From NCBI GenBank assembly GCA_964554015.1, contig CAZKMO010000090.1, positions 1 through 14,023 of the forward strand: a DNA stretch of 14,023 nt, read 5' to 3'. The notes under the pieces were generated by a model. It did no database searches, was not told the DNA's origin, and was given only the letters and a program-made list of their open reading frames with translations. The DNA is from CAYUAG01 sp964554015. GTDB lineage: Bacteria > Zhuqueibacterota > QNDG01 > CAYUAG01. The translations under genes were made by a program, and so were the position numbers. Below are positions 1-7,399 of this stretch, piece after piece (the first letter of the stretch is position 1; each line of letters begins with the position of its first letter).

Positions 1-575
1 TGAGTCCTGCCCTGCATGACAAAATAGCTGCAGCAGTCAGTCATCTACCCCAATTGGTGGCTGTGTCGCTGGTAAATGTAATTGCCAAATATCAGAAAAC
101 CTCCTCCCATTATATTAAATTGGCTGCCGGAGGATTTAGGGATTTAACCAGAATTGCCTCCAGTCCCTATGATATATGGGATGATATTATCAAAACCAAT
201 AATGACGAAATTTCTCTTTTTATCGATGAGTTCATGGTACAGCTTCAAACTATTCAAAAAAAACTCAATGCTAAAAATCTAAAGGAAGATTTTAAAAATG
301 CTGCAAAAATCAGATATTCCATACCAAAAGATATGAAAGGATTTTTACATCCCGTCTATGATCTAAACATAGAAGTAGAAGATAAACCGGGTATGATTGC
401 CGATATTTCCACCGCACTTGCCCATCAGAATATTAATATTAAGGATATTGAAGTATTAAAGGTGCGAGAAGGTGAATCCGGGATACTTCGTATATCTTTA
501 GAAACGCTTCTGGATAGAGAAAAGGCCCAATCCATTCTCAAAGAACATGGATACAGTGTAAAACCACGGGATTGA
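1..575 (+). CDS. tyrA: Prephenate dehydrogenase with C-terminal ACT domain (5' end outside window)
   Basis: This is the 3' part of a gene that begins before the window; the reading frame is open from base 3. It converts prephenate to 4-hydroxyphenylpyruvate using NAD(P)+ in tyrosine synthesis, in the cytoplasm. The visible start (SPALHDKIAAAVSHLPQLVA) is the conserved substrate-binding helix with the 'HD...A.SHLP' pattern of TyrA. It is followed by 'AAGGFRDLTRIASSP..IW', also typical of the family. The last 70 or so residues (VYDLNIEVEDKPGMIADIS...) form an ACT domain, the usual amino-acid-binding regulatory module. Feedback by tyrosine or a related ligand is therefore plausible but inferred. 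The N-terminal NAD-binding Rossmann part is missing from the window. The stop is TGA at 573-575, and aroA starts 6 bases later in the same frame. Confidence 0.93.
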   Translation, partial: SPALHDKIAAAVSHLPQLVAVSLVNVIAKYQKTSSHYIKLAAGGFRDLTRIASSPYDIWDDIIKTNNDEISLFIDEFMVQLQTIQKKLNAKNLKEDFKNAAKIRYSIPKDMKGFLHPVYDLNIEVEDKPGMIADISTALAHQNINIKDIEVLKVREGESGILRISLETLLDREKAQSILKEHGYSVKPRD

Positions 576-581
576 TATTTT

Positions 582-1862
582 ATGGACTACAAAATAAAAA
601 AAGGTAGCAAACTTAAAGGAGTGATTTCACTTTTCGGGGATAAATCGATCTCACACCGGGCTCTTCTCTTCAGTTCCCTAGCCCAAGGCAGCACTACCAT
701 CAAAAACCTATCACCCGGCCAGGATGTTCAATCAACTGGTCATTGTTTGCAACAACTGGGAATAAAAATGATAAGTGATAGTGCTTCCTTGATAGTAAAG
801 GGGCAGGGGCTGTATGGCTTGCAGCCATCCCCTACTCCCTTGGATGCAGGTAACTCAGGCACAACTGTGCGCCTGCTTTCCGGAATTTTAGCAGCCCAGC
901 ACTTTAATTCTGTAATTACGGGAGATAAATATTTAAGTCGGCGTCCCATGGACAGGATCATTATTCCTCTGAAAAAAATGGGAGCTGATATTAAAGGAAA
1001 AGATAATAAATATCTTCCTCTGGAAATACAGGGAAGGCCTCTTTTGGGACTTCATTATTATTCTCCCCTGGCAAGTGCCCAGGTAAAATCCTGCGTACTG
1101 CTGGCCGGTCTCTATGCCCAAGGTGAAACTTCGGTAACCGAACCATTTGCATCCAGGGATCATACCGAAAAAATGTTATCCAGTTTGGGAGTACCCTTGA
1201 AAAAAAATGGTACCACTTCCACAATCCAGGGAGTAAAAAAATTAAAAGCCGCTGAAATAACCATACCCGGAGATATTTCTTCGGCAGCTTTTTTCCTTAC
1301 TGCCGCTCTTCTTTTAAACAATTCCGAGTTAACGCTGACTAATATTGGCATTAATCCCACCCGAACCGGTATTATCACTGCCTTAAAAAAAATGGGAGCA
1401 GAAATATCCTGTAAAAATCAAAAAGATTTTAATGGCGAACCGGTTGCCGATCTTACGGTTAAAACCCAAAGGTTAAAAGCAGCTGTTATCAAAAATCCTC
1501 TTATTCCCAAAATAATAGACGAAATCCCCATTCTGGCGATAGCTGCCACTCAAGCTCAGGGGGAAACAAAAATTCTAGATGCCGGTGAACTCAGGGTAAA
1601 AGAAACCGACCGTATTCATGCGCTTTATGTTAATTTAAAATCAATGGGAGCCCGGGTAACCGAAGTAAAAGATGGTCTGGTAATACAGGGGCCAACTGAA
1701 TTAATAGGTACTAAAATTGAAACTTTTGGGGATCATCGGATTGCTATGGCCTTTACAGTAGCTGGATTAATAGCCCAGGGAAGTACAACTATAAAAAACA
1801 GTGAATGTGCTGAAATCTCCTTCCCCGGATTCTATAAAACTTTGGAGAGCGTTTATGTCTGA
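582..1862 (+). CDS. aroA: 3-phosphoshikimate 1-carboxyvinyltransferase (EPSP synthase)
   Basis: The 426-residue protein has normal EPSP synthase length. It transfers the enolpyruvyl group of PEP to shikimate-3-phosphate, the sixth step of the shikimate pathway. Visible motifs in order: GDKSISHR (19-26, phosphate and substrate binding), GNSGTTVRL (90-98, PEP loop), SAQVKS (165-170), the catalytic Asp-Glu pair in 'IIDEIP' (313-314), RVKETDR (338-344) and GDHR (383-386). The PEP loop reads NSGTT rather than the NAGTA of the E. coli-type enzyme, as in Bacillus-type enzymes. Known glyphosate-tolerant (class II) enzymes often differ here, but tolerance cannot be read from sequence alone. The gene starts 6 bases after the tyrA stop, in the same frame, and ends overlapping aroE by 8 bases. 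No strong Shine-Dalgarno is visible, so translation is probably coupled to tyrA. Confidence 0.97.
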   Translation: MDYKIKKGSKLKGVISLFGDKSISHRALLFSSLAQGSTTIKNLSPGQDVQSTGHCLQQLGIKMISDSASLIVKGQGLYGLQPSPTPLDAGNSGTTVRLLSGILAAQHFNSVITGDKYLSRRPMDRIIIPLKKMGADIKGKDNKYLPLEIQGRPLLGLHYYSPLASAQVKSCVLLAGLYAQGETSVTEPFASRDHTEKMLSSLGVPLKKNGTTSTIQGVKKLKAAEITIPGDISSAAFFLTAALLLNNSELTLTNIGINPTRTGIITALKKMGAEISCKNQKDFNGEPVADLTVKTQRLKAAVIKNPLIPKIIDEIPILAIAATQAQGETKILDAGELRVKETDRIHALYVNLKSMGARVTEVKDGLVIQGPTELIGTKIETFGDHRIAMAFTVAGLIAQGSTTIKNSECAEISFPGFYKTLESVYV

Positions 1863-2724
1863 GCCTAATGATATCTATGCGATCATCGGAGATCCGGTAG
1901 AACATTCCTTGTCGCCACTCCTGCACTCCTTTATATATAGACAGCTTAATCTGCCCTATAATTACCGTAAAATCAGAATACCAGCAAACAGGTTAAAAGA
2001 ATTCATTATAAATTGTCGGGAAAATAATCTGCAGGGATTCAATGTTACCATACCCCATAAAGAAGCCATCATCCCCTTTTTGGATGAATTAGATCCCAAA
2101 GCAGAATTTATCGGTGCCGTAAATACAGTTAAAAATGAATATTCCATCCTTAAAGGATATAATACTGATGTCATTGGATGTAAAACAGCTCTGGATAAAT
2201 CATCCTGGCCAGGAACCGGAAAAGTGGTGATCCTGGGTGCAGGAGGCGCTTGCAGGTCTGCCTTGATTGCTCTCTCTAACTTTGCCCTCTCTTCTGTACA
2301 TATTGTCAACCGTACTCTGGAAAAGGCGGTTAAGCTAAAAAAACAATTTTCCCATTATGTACAATTTGATATTTATGCAGAAAATCTTACATTAGAGACG
2401 ATCGGAAATTTACTTAAACAGGCTTCTCTATTGATCAATACAACTCCGGTGGGAATGTGGCCGCAAATTCACGATTCTCCTATTCCTGATCTGGCTGTTC
2501 TCCCGGATCATTTAACTATTTTTGATATGGTGCCAAATCCGGTGTACACCACTCTTCTCCGGCAAGCGAAAAAAAAAGGAGCAAATATTATTAGCGGACT
2601 CTCCATGCTTATCTCCCAGGCCCTGGCAGCCCAGGAAATCTGGCTGAATCGGACACTTCCTGAAAATTTATATACAAAATTATGGTCCTATGTAAATAAT
2701 AAAATGAGTAAACAACATGGCTAG
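1855..2724 (+). CDS. aroE: Shikimate dehydrogenase (NADP+)
   Basis: The 289-residue protein reduces 3-dehydroshikimate to shikimate with NADPH. Motifs: SLSP (18-21, substrate binding), NVTIPHK (63-69) with the catalytic lysine K69, N90 in 'GAVNT', D105 in 'GYNTD', the Rossmann loop GAGGA (128-132), the NADP-type NRT (152-154), and 'GLSMLISQA' (248-256) with conserved Gln 255. The motif usually written D-x-V-Y-N-P reads D-M-V-P-N-P here (224-229), so the usual Tyr is Pro. I chose ATG 1855 because it has a GGAGAG upstream, overlaps the aroA stop by 8 bases, and starts just before the conserved 'YAIIGDPVEHSLSP'. A longer reading from 1801 would add 18 unrelated residues. The 3' end overlaps aroC by 8 bases. 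Confidence 0.96.
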   Translation: MSEPNDIYAIIGDPVEHSLSPLLHSFIYRQLNLPYNYRKIRIPANRLKEFIINCRENNLQGFNVTIPHKEAIIPFLDELDPKAEFIGAVNTVKNEYSILKGYNTDVIGCKTALDKSSWPGTGKVVILGAGGACRSALIALSNFALSSVHIVNRTLEKAVKLKKQFSHYVQFDIYAENLTLETIGNLLKQASLLINTTPVGMWPQIHDSPIPDLAVLPDHLTIFDMVPNPVYTTLLRQAKKKGANIISGLSMLISQALAAQEIWLNRTLPENLYTKLWSYVNNKMSKQHG

Positions 2725-3901
2725 AATAAAAATTCTAACAGCAGGTGAATCACACGGCAAAAAAATTACCGGAATAATCGAAGGGCTTCCATCCGGTCTT
2801 TCCTTAAATAAGGAAAAAATCAATTATCAGCTTCAGCGCCGACAAAAAGGATTTGGCAGAGGGGGAAGAATGCAGATAGAAAAAGATGAAGTGGAAATCC
2901 TTTCCGGAGTACGATTCGGTAAAACCCTGGGAAGCCCCATTACCATCCAGATAAGCAACCGGGACTGGGATAACTGGAAAAAAAGTATGGCAGTATGGGG
3001 GCAATATAAAACCAAACCGGTTACTGTGCCTCGACCCGGGCATGCTGATTTGGCTGGTTCGGTAAAATATGGCACTTCTGATATTCGGAACATTTTAGAG
3101 CGAGCCAGTGCCCGGGAAACGGCTATGCGGGTGGCAATGGGAGCAATTATCCGAGAGTTTCTAAATGTATTCGGTATAACCATAGTTAGTCATATTACCT
3201 CCATTCATGATATTGTAGTGCCCCTGACTTTCCAAAAACTTTCCGAGCAGCCCAGCCGGGACATAATTAAGCAATTAAGCCAATTAGCGAAAAAGGCAGA
3301 ATCCTCATCCCTGAACTGTTCGGATCCCAAGGCAGAAAAACAAATGACACATAAAATAAAAATGATCCAGGAAAAGGGTGATTCCCTGGGAGGAAGTTTT
3401 GAAATTGCCGGATTAGGAGTTCCCATCGGACTGGGAAATCATATCTCAGCCCCCAGCAAACTGGACAGCATCATTGCTGCGGACATGATGAGTATTCCGG
3501 GTATTAAATCTGTTGAGATTGGTTTGGGAGCAGAAAGCAGTACCCGCCTGGGCTCAGAAATGCATGATCCCATAACTCCCGGTAAAAACGGTCTTTTTGA
3601 GCGGACCTCAAACCGTGCCGGTGGTATCGAAGGCGGTATCAGTAATGGCGAACCCATAATAGTCAGGGCAGTTATGAAACCAATTCCCACTCTGATACGC
3701 CCCCTGCCTTCTGTAGATATGGTGACCGGGAAAGCAGTTAAAGCCCACAAAGAACGAACCGATACCTGCAGTGTTCCCTCCGCATCAGTTGTCGGGGAAG
3801 CAATGCTGGCCATTTCTCTGGGTAAGGCCTTCTGTGAAAAATACGGCGGGGATTCCATTCCAGAAATAAAGAGACATTTCCATGGCCACCCTGTTTCCTG
3901 A
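2717..3901 (+). CDS. aroC: Chorismate synthase (FMN-dependent)
   Basis: The 394-residue protein has the length of the Bacillus-like form. It converts EPSP to chorismate using reduced FMN. Motifs: GESHG (10-14), RRQKGFGRGGRM (41-52), RPGHAD (106-111), DIRNILERASARET (122-135, second family signature), RTSNRAGGIEGGISNG (about 296-311, third signature region), and the C-terminal 'ERTDTC..PSASVVGEAM'. These cover the FMN and substrate sites, and nothing essential looks missing. The ATG lies inside the end of aroE (ATGGCTAG, where the TAG is the aroE stop), a classic coupled overlap. The stop is TGA at 3899-3901, and aroK begins 20 bases before the end of this gene. A flavin reductase partner is not encoded here, so I cannot say whether the enzyme is mono- or bifunctional. 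Confidence 0.97.
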   Translation: MARIKILTAGESHGKKITGIIEGLPSGLSLNKEKINYQLQRRQKGFGRGGRMQIEKDEVEILSGVRFGKTLGSPITIQISNRDWDNWKKSMAVWGQYKTKPVTVPRPGHADLAGSVKYGTSDIRNILERASARETAMRVAMGAIIREFLNVFGITIVSHITSIHDIVVPLTFQKLSEQPSRDIIKQLSQLAKKAESSSLNCSDPKAEKQMTHKIKMIQEKGDSLGGSFEIAGLGVPIGLGNHISAPSKLDSIIAADMMSIPGIKSVEIGLGAESSTRLGSEMHDPITPGKNGLFERTSNRAGGIEGGISNGEPIIVRAVMKPIPTLIRPLPSVDMVTGKAVKAHKERTDTCSVPSASVVGEAMLAISLGKAFCEKYGGDSIPEIKRHFHGHPVS

Positions 3902-4460
3902 AAAACAGAATATATACATTATGGGATTCATGGGATGCGGAAAGACCACCATAGGATCTCTGCTTGCCCGGAAATTAAAGCGGCCCTTTAAAGATACAGA
4001 TATAATCATAGAAAAAAAGACCGAACTTTCTATCCCTCAAATTTTTGCCTATTATGGGGAAAAAGAATTCCGCACCCTAGAAAAACAGGTGATCTCAGAA
4101 ATATGCACTCTTAAAAATCAGGTTATTGCTCTGGGAGGAGGCGCTGTTTTGTTTTCTGAAAACTGGGATAATATTTCTGCTACCGGTATTACGGTGACAC
4201 TCTCCTATCCCCCAGAAATTATTTTATCCCGCTTAAAATCTGATTCTTATCGTCCCTTGTTAAAATACAGCACCGATAAAGACAAACTAATACGGATAAA
4301 AGAACTTATGAAAGAAAGAGAACCCTTTTACCTGAAAGCCGATCTTTACCTGCATTCTGATTCATCCTTTAAAACTCAGGTAATGGTTGATAAAATCATT
4401 TCACATCTTACCACTAAAATGGGATTATTGGTTAATGAAACAAGTAAAGATCAAACTTAA
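3882..4460 (+). CDS. aroK: Shikimate kinase
   Basis: The 192-residue protein is a P-loop kinase that phosphorylates shikimate at O3 with ATP. Visible: Walker A GFMGCGKTT (15-23), DTD (38-40, Mg and shikimate binding), 'EFR' with R64 (shikimate carboxylate), GGG (85-87, shikimate site), the LID segment with 'RPLL' (R124), and 'REPFY' (R146). Together these define shikimate kinase rather than a gluconate or adenylate kinase. The start at 3882 leaves 13 residues before the glycine loop region, as is usual. The only later ATG, within 'IMGFMGCGK', would remove the first beta strand. The gene overlaps aroC by 20 bases and aroB by 26 bases. Its own Shine-Dalgarno is weak (AAAGAGA), consistent with translational coupling. 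Confidence 0.95.
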   Translation: MATLFPEKQNIYIMGFMGCGKTTIGSLLARKLKRPFKDTDIIIEKKTELSIPQIFAYYGEKEFRTLEKQVISEICTLKNQVIALGGGAVLFSENWDNISATGITVTLSYPPEIILSRLKSDSYRPLLKYSTDKDKLIRIKELMKEREPFYLKADLYLHSDSSFKTQVMVDKIISHLTTKMGLLVNETSKDQT

Positions 4461-5526
4461 AAACCATAGTTACAATATACTTATTGAGCAAGGGCTGCTT
4501 GAGCAGGCCGGGAAATATATATCTCAAGTTTCATCCTCAAATACTGCAGTGGTAATTTCAGATAAAACTGTATCTGGACTCTATTCCCAAAACCTACTTC
4601 AAACTCTTTCCCGAAGCGGAATAACCGCGGAGTTGCTCACTGTTCCGGATGGGGAAAACTCCAAATCCCTGTCCACCTTAAAGGAAATTTATACCACTCT
4701 CATAAATCATGAGGTAAAAAGAGACAGTCTCATTATTGCCCTGGGAGGAGGAGTTATTGGCGATCTTGCCGGATTTGTGGCTGCAACCTATTTGCGTGGT
4801 GTGCCCTACATCCAAGTTCCAACCACCCTTCTGGCTCAGGTAGACAGCAGTGTGGGAGGGAAAACTGCCATAAATCATCCTCTGGGAAAAAATCTTATCG
4901 GCAGTTTCTATCAACCTCTCATAGTGCTTATCGATCCTCTGGTCCTAAAAACTTTAAAAAGAAGAGAAATTAATTCCGGCTTAGGGGAAGTAATCAAGTA
5001 CAGCTTGATTACCGATAATAATCTTTTAAGTATTTTAGAGAAAAACCTGAATATATTCTTTACCTTTAGTAATGTTAGCATACTTTCGCAGGTAATCTCA
5101 GATTGCTGCTGCATAAAAGCCTCCATAGTGAGAAAGGATGAAAAAGAAAAAAATTTGAGAAGAATTTTAAATTTCGGGCATACCCTGGGTCATGCTCTGG
5201 AAGCTGTTACTGATTACAGCTTATTCAAACATGGCGAAGCTGTGTTGTATGGTATCAAGTGGGCTGCTTTTGTATCAAACCAGAAAGGTTTTATATCTGA
5301 ATCTGATTTTAAAAGGATTGAATCCCTGGTTCAGACTATTTCCTTACCCTCACTTCCTGATAAAATTAATGAAAATAATCTCTTTGAGAAAACCTTGATT
5401 GATAAAAAGCAAACCCAGCAGGGTTTGAACCTTGTATTTTTGAAAGCTATGGGTAAAGCCATAATTCAAAAGGATGATAATCTGAAAAACTATATAAGAG
5501 ACTGGCTTGAATATGAAAAAAAATAA
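4435..5526 (+). CDS. aroB: 3-dehydroquinate synthase
   Basis: The 363-residue protein has the standard length. It uses NAD+ and a divalent metal (Zn or Co) to cyclise DAHP to 3-dehydroquinate, the second step of the pathway. Motifs: VPDGENSKSL (70-79), GGGVIGDLAGFVA (104-116, NAD site), PTTLLAQVDSSVGGKTAIN (129-147), the metal ligand Glu 185 in 'GLGEVIKY', His 249 in 'FGHTLGHALE' and His 266 in 'KHGEAV'. All three metal ligands are present. An unusual Cys-Cys-Cys run sits at 224-226, in a helix that normally reads SC-IKA. I chose ATG 4435 because the family N-terminus (short strand, then 'YNILIEQGLLE') follows directly. An upstream ATG at 4387 would add 16 unrelated residues read from within aroK. 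It overlaps aroQ by 14 bases. Confidence 0.96.
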   Translation: MKQVKIKLKNHSYNILIEQGLLEQAGKYISQVSSSNTAVVISDKTVSGLYSQNLLQTLSRSGITAELLTVPDGENSKSLSTLKEIYTTLINHEVKRDSLIIALGGGVIGDLAGFVAATYLRGVPYIQVPTTLLAQVDSSVGGKTAINHPLGKNLIGSFYQPLIVLIDPLVLKTLKRREINSGLGEVIKYSLITDNNLLSILEKNLNIFFTFSNVSILSQVISDCCCIKASIVRKDEKEKNLRRILNFGHTLGHALEAVTDYSLFKHGEAVLYGIKWAAFVSNQKGFISESDFKRIESLVQTISLPSLPDKINENNLFEKTLIDKKQTQQGLNLVFLKAMGKAIIQKDDNLKNYIRDWLEYEKK

Positions 5527-5962
5527 AAAATTAAAAATACTAATTATCCATGGACCAAATCTCAATATGCTGGGAAAATGAGAACCTGAATTATATGGTT
5601 CCCTCACCCTAAAACAAATAAATAAAAAAATTAAAAATTTTGCCGGGGTAAAATCTATTAAAGTTAAAACCTTCCAATCTAATCATGAGGGAAAACTAAT
5701 CGATTGTATTCAAACAGCAGACAAGAAATACACCGGAATTATCATTAATCCGGGAGCCTATACCCATTACAGTTTTGCCATTCGGGATGCTATTGCGGCT
5801 GTTTCCCTGCCGGTAGTGGAAGTTCATCTGACCGATATTCATAATCGGGAAGATTTCCGAAAGATCTCAGTCACTGCACCCGTCTGTTTAGATCAAATCA
5901 GCGGCCTGGGAGTGGATAGTTATATAAAGGGTATGGAGCGGATTGTGGAATATGTGGGATGA
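5513..5962 (+). pseudogene. aroQ: Type II 3-dehydroquinate dehydratase, interrupted by one in-frame TGA at the catalytic Arg codon
   Basis: Read from ATG 5513 (14 bases inside aroB), the frame encodes 'KILIIHGPNLNMLGK' and then TGA (5579-5581). It continues in the same frame with 'EPELYGSLTLKQI...' to a second TGA at 5960-5962. Ignoring the first stop, the product is 149 residues, the normal size of type II dehydroquinase (3-dehydroquinate to 3-dehydroshikimate). All other active-site residues are present with a constant offset of +4 from M. tuberculosis numbering: Asn16 (N12), Tyr28 (Y24), Asn79 (N75), His85 (H81), His105 (H101), Arg112 (R108). The stop is at position 23, exactly that of Arg19, the essential catalytic arginine. 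CGA to TGA or AGA to TGA is a single base change. No in-frame start follows that would save the domain. It may be a fresh nonsense mutation, a sequencing error, or a read-through site. No second dehydroquinase is visible here. Confidence 0.9.
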
Positions 5963-5987
5963 GGGAAAGGTAGCGTTAGGGAACATC

Positions 5988-6003
5988 CCCCCTGACAAGG
6001 GGG
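5988..6003. repeat. Short G/C inverted repeat in the aroQ/yhaM intergenic space
   Basis: CCCCCT and AGGGGG form a 6-bp perfect stem around a GACA tetraloop in the 177-base space between the convergent aroQ and yhaM-like genes. No T-run follows on either strand, so it is not a textbook intrinsic terminator. Its GC content stands out from the AT-rich surroundings and resembles dispersed palindromic repeats. Either role is possible. I see no gene in 5963-6139. Confidence 0.5.
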
Positions 6004-6139
6004 ACAAAGGGTGTTATTGTCGGTTATTAAAAATATTCTCATCATCCAATAAAATACTTCTATAAAACAACGAAATCCATGACTGTAGACCAATAGATAA
6101 TCCTGATGATAGTAATACTAAACACCACTCCAATCCCTC

Positions 6140-7138
6140 CTACTCCTCACCCCTTTCATCTTCTCCTTGATTCAAATACAAAAAACGATCTATTAAATGA
6201 ATGTATTTACTCCAGCGTTTACCCGGCTCCGTATCCCGTTCAATAATATGCTGGAAAGCATTGGCTTTGGAATCCATTTCATCAGAATAATACAAAATTA
6301 TTGCTTCCATGGTTTGGGGCAGCACAGGCGATCCATGTTCATATTCACCCTGATGACTCAGAATTAAATGAATTAAATTTTTTTTCAATTCCAGGGGAAA
6401 AGAGGATTCTTTTTCTATTCCTTCGATAGCTTTTCTGACCAGCTGGGCGCCAATGGAAATATGTCCCCAGAGTCTTCCCTGATCGGTAAAATCTATAAAT
6501 CCCTTCTCATATCCATATTCATCAATCTTACCAATATCATGTAACAGAGCAGCAGTCATTAGAAGATCACGATTACAATGCGGATAAAGGGTACTCATGG
6601 TTTCACATATTTCACATACCGAGAGAGTATGCTCACAAAGCCCGCCGATATAAGCATGATGCCAGAGCTTGCCACCCGGAGCTGTTTTGAATTTATCTGC
6701 CCAATTATTTTCATATAATACTTTATCAATCAGCTTTTTTAAATGCGGATTGGTGATAGAAGCAATCTTTGCTTCCATTTTTTCCCATAATGTATCAATG
6801 TTTTTTCGGGAATGAGGAATAAAATCTTGGGACTGCACCTTATCTTCTTTTTTAGCCAGACGAATTTTTTTTATATTCAGCTGTTTGGTTTCCTTAAATA
6901 ATTCAACTATTCCTTTTATCTTAACTATTTTACCTTCAGCTACCTTAGCATAGTAAGTCTCAGCCTCTTCCCATAATTTTGCCCCGATTCTTCCAGTAGC
7001 ATTTCCCAATTCTAGATGTAAATATGGTTTATTATTTTTAGTCATTCGTAACTCAGACTTTCTTACCACAAAAAAAGATACAATTTCCTGATTTTCTTTA
7101 ATATTTTCCAAGGTAACAGCATTATTTAAAAACTTCAT
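6140..7138 (-). CDS. yhaM: YhaM-like 3'-5' exoribonuclease (OB-fold plus HD domain)
   Basis: The 332-residue protein compares with about 314 for Bacillus YhaM. The N-terminal part (about 15-95) looks like an OB-fold nucleic-acid-binding domain: strands such as 'KPYLHLELGNATGRIGAKLWEE' and 'GKIVKIKGIVELFKETKQLNIKKI'. The C-terminal part is an HD phosphohydrolase domain. It carries H170 in 'GGLCEHTLSV', the H200-D201 pair in 'LLHDIGK', H226 in 'WGHISIG', H262 in 'LSHQGEYEHGSP', and acidic residues D286/D289 in 'YYSDEMDSK', which together supply the metal ligands. This OB plus HD architecture is that of YhaM, a cytoplasmic exonuclease trimming RNA (and single-stranded DNA). The start is supported by GGGAG seven bases upstream of ATG. 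It is convergent with the aro operon and divergent from the next gene. The substrate is inferred from the family. Confidence 0.88.
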   Translation of the reverse strand: MKFLNNAVTLENIKENQEIVSFFVVRKSELRMTKNNKPYLHLELGNATGRIGAKLWEEAETYYAKVAEGKIVKIKGIVELFKETKQLNIKKIRLAKKEDKVQSQDFIPHSRKNIDTLWEKMEAKIASITNPHLKKLIDKVLYENNWADKFKTAPGGKLWHHAYIGGLCEHTLSVCEICETMSTLYPHCNRDLLMTAALLHDIGKIDEYGYEKGFIDFTDQGRLWGHISIGAQLVRKAIEGIEKESSFPLELKKNLIHLILSHQGEYEHGSPVLPQTMEAIILYYSDEMDSKANAFQHIIERDTEPGKRWSKYIHLIDRFLYLNQGEDERGEE

Positions 7139-7222
7139 TATTCACTCCCATCTAAAAAATTAAATAACTTTTTTAGATTCCTATTTATTATTTTTAATAT
7201 AATTTTTTAAGAACTGAATTTA

Positions 7223-7251
7223 AGATTACTAATTGTTTGATTAAATGTCAA
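7223..7251 (-). promoter_or_regulatory. Possible sigma-70-like promoter for the yhaM-like gene
   Basis: On the minus strand TTGACA (plus-strand TGTCAA, 7246-7251) is followed after 17 bases by TAATCT (7223-7228). The -35 is perfect but the -10 matches only three of six consensus positions. It lies about 85 bases upstream of the start codon, inside the 261-base divergent spacer. Sequence match only. Confidence 0.35.
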
Positions 7252-7293
7252 GCAAAATAATAAAAATATAATTATTTATTAATTTCATCCGTA

Positions 7294-7322
7294 TTGACAT
7301 AAATACTAAAATTTATTATATT
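7294..7322 (+). promoter_or_regulatory. Sigma-70-like promoter for the membrane protein gene
   Basis: TTGACA (7294-7299), a 17-base spacer and TATATT (7317-7322) give a perfect -35 and a five-of-six -10. Transcription would start near 7329, leaving a leader of about 70 bases before ATG 7400. The rest of the spacer (7139-7399) is AT-rich and holds no gene. Confidence 0.6.
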
Positions 7323-7399
7323 TTTAAATATCAATTATTACGATAAGAATTCTTTTTCTAATCGAAAAAAAAATTAATCTATTTAGGAAGGAAACAAAT

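Noticed and set aside
3439..3858. 139-codon open frame antisense to aroC
   Set aside because: It lies wholly opposite a strongly conserved gene, has no Shine-Dalgarno and matches no family pattern. It is a shadow of the aroC codon pattern.
5516..5524. Ribosomal slippage on the A8 run at the aroB/aroQ junction producing a fusion
   Set aside because: A -1 slip meets a stop within a few codons and does not enter the aroQ frame. Only a +1 shift would, and aroQ has its own ATG there.
5579..5581. Alternative genetic code with TGA as a sense codon
   Set aside because: TGA ends tyrA, aroA, aroC and the AI-2E gene at sensible points. No other recognised gene contains an internal TGA, and Trp and Gly are encoded by their normal codons throughout. 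One TGA at an Arg site does not fit the known TGA-Trp or TGA-Gly codes.
5988..6003. Intrinsic terminator of the aro operon
   Set aside because: The hairpin is stable but is followed by ACAAAGGG, not a T-run, on the plus strand, and none follows on the minus strand either. It is kept only as an inverted repeat.
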